Shown here: piece by piece, positions 19,453 to 26,747 of the stretch
How positions within the stretch are numbered: position 1 is the first letter of the stretch
Layout: each line of letters starts with the position of its first letter
Assembly (NCBI GenBank): GCA_963803875.1
Contig: CAWDOA010000005.1
Location: forward strand, 1 to 64,000
Direction of reading: 5' to 3'
DNA: 64,000 bases
From: JABDIY01 sp963803875
GTDB lineage: Bacteria > Actinomycetota > Acidimicrobiia > Acidimicrobiales > SZUA-35
Position numbers and translations under genes: made by a program
Notes under the pieces: model-generated
The model's database searches: none
What the model was told of the DNA's origin: nothing
What the model saw: only the letters and a program-made list of their open reading frames with translations

Positions 19453-20335
19453 GGGTGTGGCCGCCGGGAATGATCCATGAAACGTCGTCTTGGACGATCT
19501 CGAAACCCAATCGTCGGTAGCTCTGAATCGCAGCAGCGTTGTCGGCTTCGACGTACAAGATCGACTGGTTCAGACCTTGGCGATGCATCCAGTGCAGTCC
19601 GGCAGCAGTCATTGGGGCGCCCAGGCCTCGGCCGTGCACATCGGGGTGTAGTCCGATGACGGAGATCTCGCCAAGCATTCGTTGGTGATGTATCTGGGTC
19701 CAACAAAAGCCGTTGATGGCACCATCGATTTCGGCCAACCGAACGCCTTGAGCGCTGTGGCCGACCCCGGCGAGCTTTGCTCGCACCGAATCGACCGTCA
19801 TGCCAGCCTGGTCGGGATGATCATGGAACGCGGCGTTGTTCACCCTGACAACCGCTGTGAGGTCGTCCTCCCGATTGGGGTCGAGAGCTCTGGTCGGCAG
19901 CGGATCGGTAGCCACAGGTAAGTCCGTCACCATCAAATAGAGCCGACGACACTCATATGCTCGTGGCCAACACGATCGGATCTCATCGATGAGCGGTGCA
20001 TGCTCGGGCCGAACCCATACCTCGGCCCCCTCAGTGGGTAGACCGCCGTTCACCAGGGAGCACAGCTGATGTTCCTGGCCGCGTCGCACGACGATCTGCA
20101 TCGTCCACGGCGGGAGCAAACTGCTGGGCCGGCGGGGGGTGGCGGTTACCGATGCAACTCCCATGGGGGTTTGTCGGCCATCATCGCTGAGCAACAGGGT
20201 GACCGTGTCGGCATCGTCTGCAAATCGGCCGTCCACCTGGATCGCTGGCAGCTGATGGTGGAGCATTCGGTTTCCGAGGTCGAGCGCGCTCATCCTCCCG
20301 TCGAGGTTCGTGGAGTCGAAGAAGCGCACCGGCAC
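19445..20335 (-). CDS. mshD: Mycothiol synthase (tandem GNAT acetyltransferase)
   Basis: Acetylates Cys-GlcN-Ins with acetyl-CoA, the last step of mycothiol synthesis. 296 residues with two GNAT domains. The first (about 1-140) is degenerate. The second has the acetyl-CoA loop 'VIGLHPDVHGRGLGAPM' and 'LYVEADNAAAIQSYRRLGF', the typical MshD end. 'NNAAFHDHPDQAGM' is a conserved MshD segment. The thiol it makes is the redox buffer sensed by RsrA-type anti-sigma factors, one of which lies at 36415. Confidence 0.88.
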   Translation of the reverse strand: MPVRFFDSTNLDGRMSALDLGNRMLHHQLPAIQVDGRFADDADTVTLLLSDDGRQTPMGVASVTATPRRPSSLLPPWTMQIVVRRGQEHQLCSLVNGGLPTEGAEVWVRPEHAPLIDEIRSCWPRAYECRRLYLMVTDLPVATDPLPTRALDPNREDDLTAVVRVNNAAFHDHPDQAGMTVDSVRAKLAGVGHSAQGVRLAEIDGAINGFCWTQIHHQRMLGEISVIGLHPDVHGRGLGAPMTAAGLHWMHRQGLNQSILYVEADNAAAIQSYRRLGFEIVQDDVSWIIPGGHTHE

Positions 20336-20389
20336 CGATTCAGTGTAGGAGAGGGCCCGGAGCTGCGTCCCGGGGTCGGGGACATGGGA

Positions 20390-21673
20390 TCAGGTGAGAC
20401 GTATTCGCACCGACTCGGCATGGGCGGCGAGACCTTCCACCTCGGCCAGCGCCACAACGTGAGGGCCGAGATCGTTGATCGCCTTCTGATCGATCGTGAC
20501 AATGTGATGGTCGCGAACGAAATCCGACACGGTCAGTGCGGACGAGAAGCGGGCCGAGCCGAACGTGGGCAGAACATGGCTTGGCCCCGCCACGTAGTCA
20601 CCCACCGATGCAGGGGACAGATTGCCGCAGAAGATCGCTCCTGCGTTGGTCACCTTCCGGCCGAGGTCGACCGCGTTCTCGATTTGAAGCTCCAGATGTT
20701 CTGGAGCGATTGCGTCGATCACTGCAATCGCAGCCTCGGGACCGTCCACGAGGGCGGCGTAACCCCCCTCTGCCAAGGTGCTCTTGACGTCTTCGGCCCG
20801 AGGAGACGTTGCCAGGTATTTTTCGCCCGCAGCACAAACAGCGTCGGCAACGGCTTCGTCCCAGGTGACCAACCACGCAAGCCCGTCGGGTCCGTGTTCA
20901 GCTTGCACGATGACGTCGATGGCAGCGAAGAGGGGATTGGCGGTTGCGTCTGCCACCACAACAACCTCGGACGGACCCGCAAACGCCGCTGCGATCCCGA
21001 CATCGCCGGCAACCTGCTGTTTGGCGAGGGCAACGTAGACGTTTCCCGGCCCGGCGATGACATCGACCGGTTTCATGAGTTCGGTGCCATAGGCCATTGC
21101 GGCGATCGCCTGGGCGCCTCCAACCGCGTAGACCTCATCGACCCCTGAGAGGGCTGCCGCGGCCAGCACCGCGGGTGAAACCGATCCCGTGGTCCGGTCG
21201 GGTGGGACGCACAGGGCAATTTCGGCCACACCTGCAACTCGGGCGGGCACAGCGGTCATCACGACTGTGCTGGGGTACACGGCCCGCCCGCCGGGAACGT
21301 ACAGCCCCGCCCGCTTCACCGGTTTCTGGAACGCACGAATCACCATGCCGTGGCGTTCGACGACCGTCTCGCTGCGCAGCTGATGGCGGTGGAACACCTC
21401 GACATTCTCGACCGCTACTTCGAGCGCGGCTCGAAGCTCGGGAGACGCTCGGTCGAGCGCATCATGAATCTCGTCGGCCCCGACCCGGTACTGCGGGTTG
21501 TTCACCCCGTCGAACTTGGCCGTGTAGCCGGCGACAGCAGAATCACCATCCCGTCGCACTGAAGCGATGATGTCGGCGACCACCGCGTTCGGCTCGTCGC
21601 CGGAGATGTTTGGCCTTGGGAGGAGCCTGTTCACGTCGGTCCCGTGACCTCGTAGGTCGAGTTTCTTCAGCAC
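20390..21673 (-). CDS. hisD: Histidinol dehydrogenase
   Basis: Oxidises L-histidinol to L-histidine in two NAD+-dependent steps. I place the start at GTG 21673 ('VLKKLDLRG'), the usual HisD beginning, although the frame is open to 21841; this gives 427 residues. Motifs: 'VPGGRAVYPSTVVMTAVPA', 'AGPGNVYVALAKQQV', 'AGPSEVVVVAD' and the catalytic/zinc segment 'QAEHGPDG'. 'EHLELQ' and 'GPSHVLPT' complete the active site. It is alone on this strand, away from hisB-H-A-F, and hisC is not between them. A structured leader lies upstream. Confidence 0.92.
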   Translation of the reverse strand: MLKKLDLRGHGTDVNRLLPRPNISGDEPNAVVADIIASVRRDGDSAVAGYTAKFDGVNNPQYRVGADEIHDALDRASPELRAALEVAVENVEVFHRHQLRSETVVERHGMVIRAFQKPVKRAGLYVPGGRAVYPSTVVMTAVPARVAGVAEIALCVPPDRTTGSVSPAVLAAAALSGVDEVYAVGGAQAIAAMAYGTELMKPVDVIAGPGNVYVALAKQQVAGDVGIAAAFAGPSEVVVVADATANPLFAAIDVIVQAEHGPDGLAWLVTWDEAVADAVCAAGEKYLATSPRAEDVKSTLAEGGYAALVDGPEAAIAVIDAIAPEHLELQIENAVDLGRKVTNAGAIFCGNLSPASVGDYVAGPSHVLPTFGSARFSSALTVSDFVRDHHIVTIDQKAINDLGPHVVALAEVEGLAAHAESVRIRLT

Positions 21674-21740
21674 TTCGCCAACGGTAACAACACCGGCGGA
21701 GATCAGAAGATCTGGACCGTCGTCTGCGCCAAAAGAATCA

Positions 21741-21764
21741 CTGGCGCCCCCGAAGGGGCGCCAG
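21741..21764 (-). terminator. UUCG-capped terminator-like hairpin in hisD leader
   Basis: On the minus strand a perfect 10-bp stem (CTGGCGCCCC / GGGGCGCCAG) is closed by TTCG. TGATTCTTTT follows directly, a weak U-tract. It sits 67 bp before the hisD start and after the small gene at 21895, so it may attenuate hisD or end that gene. Confidence 0.5.
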
Positions 21765-21801
21765 CGGCGCAATTCGGGGCGGCGGATCCCCAAATCGCTG
21801 C

Positions 21802-21824
21802 TACCAGGTGGCGGGAACCTGGTA
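21802..21824 (-). promoter_or_regulatory. Upstream leader hairpin of hisD
   Basis: TACCAGG and CCTGGTA (7 bp) enclose a 9-base loop, TTCCCGCCA on the transcript. It precedes the terminator-like hairpin by 37 bp. Together they could form a switch, but no His-rich leader peptide is visible. Confidence 0.3.
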
Positions 21825-21894
21825 TGGGTAACATAACTCAAGTCGGTTTGGGGTGCGGTGGATAGTCACCGCATTGTCTCAGGGTGCTTGGTCT

Positions 21895-22041
21895 TCACCG
21901 CTTACGGAGCGTGGAATTGAAACGCCGAGCGCAGGATTGCAGCTGCCGTTCGATGTCGAGCAACGCAACCGCCATTTCGTCGTTTTCGTCCGCTTTGACC
22001 GTTTCGACACCCAATCGATCGATCAACTCGTCGAGGCTCAT
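21895..22041 (-). CDS. Small hypothetical protein upstream of hisD
   Basis: 48 residues from ATG 22041 (MSLDELIDRLGVETVKADEN); a GTG at 22077 would add 12. GGGAA lies 8 bases before the ATG. The protein is acidic, then amphipathic (MAVALLDIERQLQSC), with a basic end (RRFNSTLRKR). Third codon positions are mostly G or C, like real genes here. It is 221 bp upstream of hisD on the same strand. Family unknown. Confidence 0.45.
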   Translation of the reverse strand: MSLDELIDRLGVETVKADENDEMAVALLDIERQLQSCARRFNSTLRKR

Positions 22042-22113
22042 CGCAATGGTTCCCAGCGCAACCCGATCCAAACTCACCCGGCGAGCCTAGCCAGAACCCG
22101 AGTCTGCGAAGCC

Positions 22114-22551
22114 AACGCTCCCCCTGAAAGGGAATTTCCTGAGGAACGAACCTAGGCGAGCGGAGCTGTTGTCGGGCTGTGGAGGGAACTGACGTGGGTG
22201 GGTCAGCACCGAGTGCTGCGTGTGCCGGTGCGAGTCGAATTTTGGAGGGACCACGGAGCGAGCGTCAGCGAGTGAGGACGTGGGCCCGGAGGAACGAGCG
22301 ATGACAACGGAACCTGCGTGGAACGCTCCCCCTGAAAGGGAATTTCCTGAGGAACGAACCTAGGCGAGCGGAGCTGTTGTCGGGCTGGGGAGGGAACTGA
22401 CGTGGGTGGGTCAGCACCGAGTGCTGCGTGTGCCGGTGCGAGTCGAGTTTTGGAGGGACCACGGAGCGAGCGTCAGCGAGTGAGGACGTGGGCCCGGAGG
22501 AACGAGCGATGACAACGGAACCTGCGTGGAACGCTCCCCCTGAAAGGGAAT
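22114..22551. repeat. 208-bp direct repeat, 2.1 copies, before hisB
   Basis: Units at 22114-22321 and 22322-22529 differ at only about two positions; a third partial unit of 22 bases spans 22530-22551 and stops 9 bases before the hisB GTG. Each unit starts AACGCTCCCCCTGAAAGG and contains GAGCGAGCGTCAGCGAG. No coding frame is convincing. This fills most of the 519-bp gap between the small gene at 21895 and hisB. Confidence 0.92.
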
Positions 22552-22560
22552 AATGTAGTA

Positions 22561-23151
22561 GTGCGTTCAGCGACTCGTTCCCGAGCTACCAAGGAGACCT
22601 CGATCGAGGTTTCGATCGACCTGGATGGCAGTGGTCAGACCGACATCTCTACGGGAATCCCGTTCTATGACCACATGCTCGATCAGCTCGGTCGACACGG
22701 GGGTTTCGACCTCTCTGTCAAAGCTGACGGGGACCTTCACATCGATGCCCATCACACGGTGGAAGACACAGCGATCGTTTTGGGTGAGTGTTTTGCCGAG
22801 GCGCTGGGATCCAAGGCTGGCGTTCGACGATTCGCCAGTGGCTTCTATCCGTTGGACGAGTCCCTGGTTCGCGTCGCACTGGATCTCTCGGGCCGCCCGT
22901 ATTTCGTGTGGCGAGTTCAGATGCCCGAGGCAATCCCGCTGGGCAGCCCTCCTTTCGATCCATCTCTCGCTGAACACGTGATGCAGAGTTTTGCCACGGC
23001 TGCCGGGATCACACTCCATGTCGAACTCCAGTACGGCTCGAATGTTCACCACATCATCGAAGCGAGTTTCAAAGGATTGGCGCGCTGCCTCCGGGACGCG
23101 GTTCGAGTCGTGGAAGAAGGTGTGGTCCCGTCCACAAAGGGCGTCCTGTGA
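22561..23151 (+). CDS. hisB: Imidazoleglycerol-phosphate dehydratase
   Basis: Sixth step of histidine synthesis, a Mn-dependent dehydration. 196 residues from GTG 22561, the single-domain actinobacterial form. Motifs: 'FYDHMLDQLGRHGGFDL', the metal-binding 'DAHHTVEDTAI', 'ALDLSGRPY' and 'EASFKGLARCLRDAV', where the second metal His set is 'NVHHIIEASF'. The end overlaps hisH by 4 bp (GTGA), so the two are translationally coupled. Its 5' side is the 208-bp repeat, which must therefore contain or border the promoter of the hisBHAF operon. Confidence 0.93.
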   Translation: MRSATRSRATKETSIEVSIDLDGSGQTDISTGIPFYDHMLDQLGRHGGFDLSVKADGDLHIDAHHTVEDTAIVLGECFAEALGSKAGVRRFASGFYPLDESLVRVALDLSGRPYFVWRVQMPEAIPLGSPPFDPSLAEHVMQSFATAAGITLHVELQYGSNVHHIIEASFKGLARCLRDAVRVVEEGVVPSTKGVL

Positions 23152-23858
23152 CCGCTCCGATCGTTGCGGTTCTCGACTACGGCATCGGCAATCTTCGTTC
23201 GGCACAGAAGGCGCTCACCAGAGTCGGCGCCGATGCTCACCTCACGTCCGACACCGGATTCATCCGTGACGCTGACGGCGTTGTGTTACCCGGGGTGGGT
23301 GCCTTTGGTGCATGTATGCGAGCCCTGGAACGAACCGGCTTGGCTGATCACGCCTCTGAGGCCGCCGAGAGCGGTCGTCCTTTCCTCGGTATTTGTGTTG
23401 GTATGCAGCTGCTCTACCAGGGCAGCGATGAGTCACCCGGTGTCGATGGACTCGGAGTTCTCAAGGGCGACGTGCAGCTTCTCCCGCCCGAGGTGAAGCG
23501 TCCACAGATGCAATGGAATCGCCTCGACCTCGTGCAGCCGGATCATCCGGCGGTCGCTGGATTGGGTGATCCGTGGCTCTACTTTGTTCACTCCTATGCG
23601 GCGCCAGACACCGGGCATACGGTTGCAACGGTGGAGTATGGCGGACCGGTCACCGCGGTGGTTGCCGATGAGAACGTGTGGGCCACTCAGTGCCATCCTG
23701 AGAAGTCGTCCTTGGCCGGACTGGCACTCCTTGGCAACTGGGTTCGATCATGTGGAAGGGAACAGAGTGATCCTCTATCCGGCTATCGATCTCCTGGGCG
23801 GGTCCTGTGTGCGATTACTCAAAGGCGACTACAGCGCAGCAACAACCTATGGTGCTGA
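23148..23858 (+). CDS. hisH: Imidazole glycerol phosphate synthase, glutaminase subunit
   Basis: Class I glutamine amidotransferase that feeds ammonia to HisF. The nucleophile is in 'FLGICVGMQLL', and the His-Glu pair in 'ATQCHPEKS'. 'LDYGIGNLRS' opens the protein. The core ends with 'GLALLGNWV' at about residue 202. The frame then runs another 34 residues over the hisA start, unusual for HisH. One indel near 23745 would instead give a stop at 23768-23770 overlapping the hisA GTG (GTGA). I think the true end is 23770, but report the frame as it stands. Confidence 0.85.
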   Translation: MTAPIVAVLDYGIGNLRSAQKALTRVGADAHLTSDTGFIRDADGVVLPGVGAFGACMRALERTGLADHASEAAESGRPFLGICVGMQLLYQGSDESPGVDGLGVLKGDVQLLPPEVKRPQMQWNRLDLVQPDHPAVAGLGDPWLYFVHSYAAPDTGHTVATVEYGGPVTAVVADENVWATQCHPEKSSLAGLALLGNWVRSCGREQSDPLSGYRSPGRVLCAITQRRLQRSNNLWC

Positions 23859-24519
23859 TCCGGTGGCCCAGGCGCTGGAGTTCGTGGCGGAAGGCGCAAC
23901 ATGGATCCATATGGTCGATCTCGATGCGGCCCGATCAGGTACGGCAACAAACCACGAATCGATCGCAGCGGTGTGCGCAGCCGTCGACGTGCCGGTCCAG
24001 GTGGGTGGAGGCGTCCGATCGGTCGAGGCGGCGCACCGGCTTGCTGAACTCGGTGTGGAGCGGGTCGTCATCGGAACCGCCGCCGTTGAGAATCCGGATC
24101 TGGTTGCTCGGGTTGCTGGGCGACAACCTGTCGCCGTGGGGCTCGACGCCCGGAACGGGCTGATCGCCACCCACGGCTGGACCGAAACCTCCGATGTGTC
24201 AGTCCTCGATGCCGCTATCCGATTCGCAGATGTCGGAGTTGCCGCGATCGTCGCAACCGACATCGCGCGGGACGGAACGATGGAAGGTCCTGATACCGGG
24301 GGACTCTCGGACCTGCTCGCCGGATCTTCTGTTCCTGTCATTGCTTCTGGCGGGGTCGGCACACTCGACGATCTCGTGCACTTGGCCGGCATGGTGGTCT
24401 CGGACTCGGGCGGGGAGCGCAGGTTGGAAGGGGTAATCGCCGGTCGCGCCATCTACGAGGGAGCGTTCACCGTGGCTGAAGCAGTTGCTCTACTCGAGCG
24501 GCGAGAACGGTTGCGCTGA
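23767..24519 (+). CDS. hisA: ProFAR isomerase
   Basis: (Beta-alpha)8 barrel enzyme isomerising ProFAR to PRFAR; in many actinobacteria the orthologue (PriA) also does the TrpF reaction. Start at GTG 23767 ('VILYPAIDLLGG'). 250 residues. The catalytic Asp of strand 1 is in 'AIDLLGG' and the strand 5 Asp in 'ATDIARDGTMEG'. Phosphate loops are 'VGGGVRS' and 'ASGGVG'. A separate trpF exists at 32758, so a dual PriA role would not be needed here. The stop overlaps the hisF start (TGATG). Confidence 0.92.
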   Translation: MILYPAIDLLGGSCVRLLKGDYSAATTYGADPVAQALEFVAEGATWIHMVDLDAARSGTATNHESIAAVCAAVDVPVQVGGGVRSVEAAHRLAELGVERVVIGTAAVENPDLVARVAGRQPVAVGLDARNGLIATHGWTETSDVSVLDAAIRFADVGVAAIVATDIARDGTMEGPDTGGLSDLLAGSSVPVIASGGVGTLDDLVHLAGMVVSDSGGERRLEGVIAGRAIYEGAFTVAEAVALLERRERLR

Positions 24520-25298
24520 TGAAGGTAGTGAGGGTAATCCCATGTCTTGATGTCGAGGGAGGTCGCGTTGTCAAGGGGGTGAACTTCGTCGACATTCGAG
24601 ATGCGGGCGATCCGGTCGAACTGGCGGCCGCCTACGACGCTCAAGGAGCCGACGAGCTCGTTTTTCTCGACATCACGGCGTCTCATGAAGACCGGGACAC
24701 AACTGTTGCGATGGCCACCGCGGTGGCTGAAACGGTCTTCATTCCGTTCACAATCGGCGGCGGGGTTCGATCCGTCGACGACGCTCGACGGCTCTTGAGG
24801 GCCGGAGCGGACAAGGTTTCGGTCATGTCGGCTGCTCTGGCCCGTCCAGAGTTGATCACCGAAATCGCCGCCGAGTTCGGATCGCAGTGTTGTGTGGTCG
24901 CAATCGACGCTCGGAGTTCAGAAGCAACACCGAGCGGCTACGAAGTGTTCACCCATGGTGGCCGCCGGGAGACCGGGGTGGATGCGATCCAATGGGCGAT
25001 CGATGCTGAAGCGCACGGTGCAGGCGAGATCTTGCTCACGTCCATGGATCGCGATGGAACCAAAGAGGGTTTCGAGCTCACTCTTACCAGGGCGGTCGTT
25101 GATGCAGTCAACATCCCGGTTGTTGCTTCGGGTGGAGTGGGAAATCTCCACCATCTCGTGGAGGGAGCAGCCGCCGGTGGAGCTGATGCGGTGCTCGCAG
25201 CCAGCATCTTCCATTTCGGTGAACACACCATCGCCGAGGCCAAGCGGGAGCTGACCGCTGCCGGCATAACCGTCCGCCCGGCTCACTCGGGCTTGTAG
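24519..25298 (+). CDS. hisF: Imidazole glycerol phosphate synthase, cyclase subunit
   Basis: Cyclase partner of HisH, giving IGP and AICAR. 259 residues, intact. 'RVIPCLDVEGGRVVKGVNF' carries the strand 1 Asp and 'LTSMDRDGTKEGF' the strand 5 Asp. Phosphate loops are 'TIGGGVRS' and 'ASGGVGN'. Coupled to hisA by TGATG. It is the last gene of the operon; its final 16 bp overlap the convergent methyltransferase gene. Confidence 0.94.
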   Translation: MKVVRVIPCLDVEGGRVVKGVNFVDIRDAGDPVELAAAYDAQGADELVFLDITASHEDRDTTVAMATAVAETVFIPFTIGGGVRSVDDARRLLRAGADKVSVMSAALARPELITEIAAEFGSQCCVVAIDARSSEATPSGYEVFTHGGRRETGVDAIQWAIDAEAHGAGEILLTSMDRDGTKEGFELTLTRAVVDAVNIPVVASGGVGNLHHLVEGAAAGGADAVLAASIFHFGEHTIAEAKRELTAAGITVRPAHSGL

Positions 25299-25942
25299 CC
25301 GATCGTCAGCAACGGCAATGGAAGCAGGATCGACGGTCGTGGAACTCGTCGCTGGGCGACTACTGTCAGCCCGACAGCTTCCATGAGTTCTGCTGTCCTC
25401 GAGGCGGTCAACGCTCGGATTGGTTGATCGATTCGGGAGCTGAGGTGTTCGAGCGCTTGCTGTTCCAAGGCGGTGAAAGCTGCAATGGAACCGATGACGA
25501 CCCGTCCGCCGATTCGTAGTGCTGTGTGCATGTCCCGGAGTGATTTCTCCTGGTCCGGATACCAGTGGAACGACTCTGTGCACGTGATGAGATCGACCGA
25601 ACCCGGCGCACACGGCAGGTTCGTTGCGTCGGCGCGACCGAGCGCAGTTGTTTCCAGCGCCTCGAGTCGCGTGTGCGCCCGCGCGAGCATCCCGCCCGAA
25701 TAGTCGAATCCGATCACATGTGCGCCGCTGAAGTGATGAGCGAGCCTGCGTGTCAACTGGCCGGTTCCGCACCCGATGTCCACTATCCGGGCTGGCCGCA
25801 TCGGGCCCAGAGAGCGAAGGACTGCATCGTGAAGCGGGCGATAGGTGAACCTTTGAACGATGTCACGGTCATAGGTGGCCGACCATCGGTCGAAAAGCGT
25901 GGTGCTCCGGGACGGCCGGCCACTGGTCGTAGGATCTGACAC
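25283..25942 (-). CDS. Class I SAM-dependent methyltransferase, substrate unknown
   Basis: 219 residues. 'RIVDIGCGTGQLTRRLA' is the SAM loop (motif I), 'VIGFDYSGGML' the acidic motif II, and 'PGSVDLITCTESFHWYPD' motif IV, typical of the Methyltransf_11 group. The N-terminus 'LFDRWSATYDRDIVQRF' resembles UbiE-like small-molecule enzymes. It overlaps hisF tail to tail, so it is in a separate transcript. Substrate cannot be inferred. Confidence 0.75.
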   Translation of the reverse strand: MSDPTTSGRPSRSTTLFDRWSATYDRDIVQRFTYRPLHDAVLRSLGPMRPARIVDIGCGTGQLTRRLAHHFSGAHVIGFDYSGGMLARAHTRLEALETTALGRADATNLPCAPGSVDLITCTESFHWYPDQEKSLRDMHTALRIGGRVVIGSIAAFTALEQQALEHLSSRIDQPIRALTASRTAELMEAVGLTVVAQRRVPRPSILLPLPLLTIGYKPE

Positions 25943-26028
25943 CTCGGCAATGTAGGCGGGGGAGCGGGAAGAGTGGCGGGCTGGGATGAGGCACTGGCAG
26001 AGCGGGGCTCACGCACCGGTATTCTGGT

Positions 26029-26355
26029 GTGATGGAGAATGGACGTCTACCGATCAAGATGTTGAATGATCGGGTACTGGTGCGGATCGAAGGACCCGAC
26101 GGCGAACGAAAGAGCACTGGCGGCATTCTGATTCCTGCAACGGCACAAGTTGGAAAGCGGTTGACCTGGGCTGAGGTCGTAGCTCATGGACCGAACGTGC
26201 GCTCGATGCAGCTGCATGATCGGGTGCTGTTCAACCCTGAAGACCGGCACGAGGTAGAGGTCGGCGGTACGGACTACATCATGTTGCGAGAGCGTGACAT
26301 CCATGCGGTGGCTGCCGAACGCCTCGATGATTCGCCAACCGGCCTGTACCTGTAG
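26029..26355 (+). CDS. groES: GroES-like co-chaperonin, orphan
   Basis: 108 residues (GTG 26029, or ATG 26032). 'LPIKMLNDRVLVRIEG' is the Cpn10 opening; the mobile loop equivalent is 'KSTGGILIPATAQVGK'. 'VLFNPEDRHEVEVGGTDYIMLRERDIHA' fits the Cpn10 end, split here as the roof strand and last strand. A tail of about 14 residues (ERLDDSPTGLYL) goes beyond classic GroES. No groEL lies beside it. TATTCT at 26020-26025 is close to the start, so a leaderless transcript is possible. It may be a second, specialised GroES. Confidence 0.8.
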   Translation: MMENGRLPIKMLNDRVLVRIEGPDGERKSTGGILIPATAQVGKRLTWAEVVAHGPNVRSMQLHDRVLFNPEDRHEVEVGGTDYIMLRERDIHAVAAERLDDSPTGLYL

Positions 26356-26366
26356 GGCGTCGTGAC

Positions 26367-26747
26367 GTGACTGGTGAAGTGGCTGTTGCCTTCAACGACG
26401 ATGGGCTGGTTCCCGCCATCGTTCAGGACGTTCGGACTGGCGAGGTGCTCATGATGGCGTGGATGAACCAGGAGTCACTATCGCTGTCAGCAGCGACCGG
26501 GGAAACGGTCTTCTGGAGCCGTTCGAGGTCGGAGCTGTGGCACAAGGGAGCGACATCGGGGAACACCCAACGGGTTGTATCCATCGACGTGGACTGCGAC
26601 GGTGACACTCTGCTGGTCAAGGTGGTGCCGCTGGGTCCGGCATGTCATACCGGAGCAGACACGTGCTTCTTCACTCCGCTGGCCGGATTTGGCCCCTCTG
26701 CTGAAAGAACCGGGCAGCACGACGACGGTGGGGAAGGCAGCACATGA
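26367..26747 (+). CDS. hisI: Phosphoribosyl-AMP cyclohydrolase
   Basis: Third step of histidine synthesis. 126 residues from GTG 26367, the stand-alone HisI form without the HisE domain. Motifs: 'VLMMAWMNQESL', 'FWSRSRSELWHKGATSGN', the zinc/metal segment 'DVDCDGDTLLVKV' and 'GPACHTGADTCF' with the conserved Cys residues. It overlaps trpE by 4 bp (ATGA), so histidine and tryptophan entry steps are linked on one transcript. Confidence 0.92.
   Translation: MTGEVAVAFNDDGLVPAIVQDVRTGEVLMMAWMNQESLSLSAATGETVFWSRSRSELWHKGATSGNTQRVVSIDVDCDGDTLLVKVVPLGPACHTGADTCFFTPLAGFGPSAERTGQHDDGGEGST

Noticed and set aside
20069..21148. 359-codon plus-strand frame over mshD and hisD
   Set aside because: Antisense to two well-defined enzymes; composition is His/Arg-rich and lacks any fold signature.
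21802..21824. T-box riboswitch before hisD (GGTGGCGGGAACC on the plus strand)
   Set aside because: The resemblance is on the strand opposite to hisD, the order of bases differs from the T-box consensus, and no Stem I with specifier loop is visible.
22114..22551. 208-bp repeats as a CRISPR or insertion-sequence end
   Set aside because: No spacers, no transposase and no terminal inverted repeats; only direct repeats.
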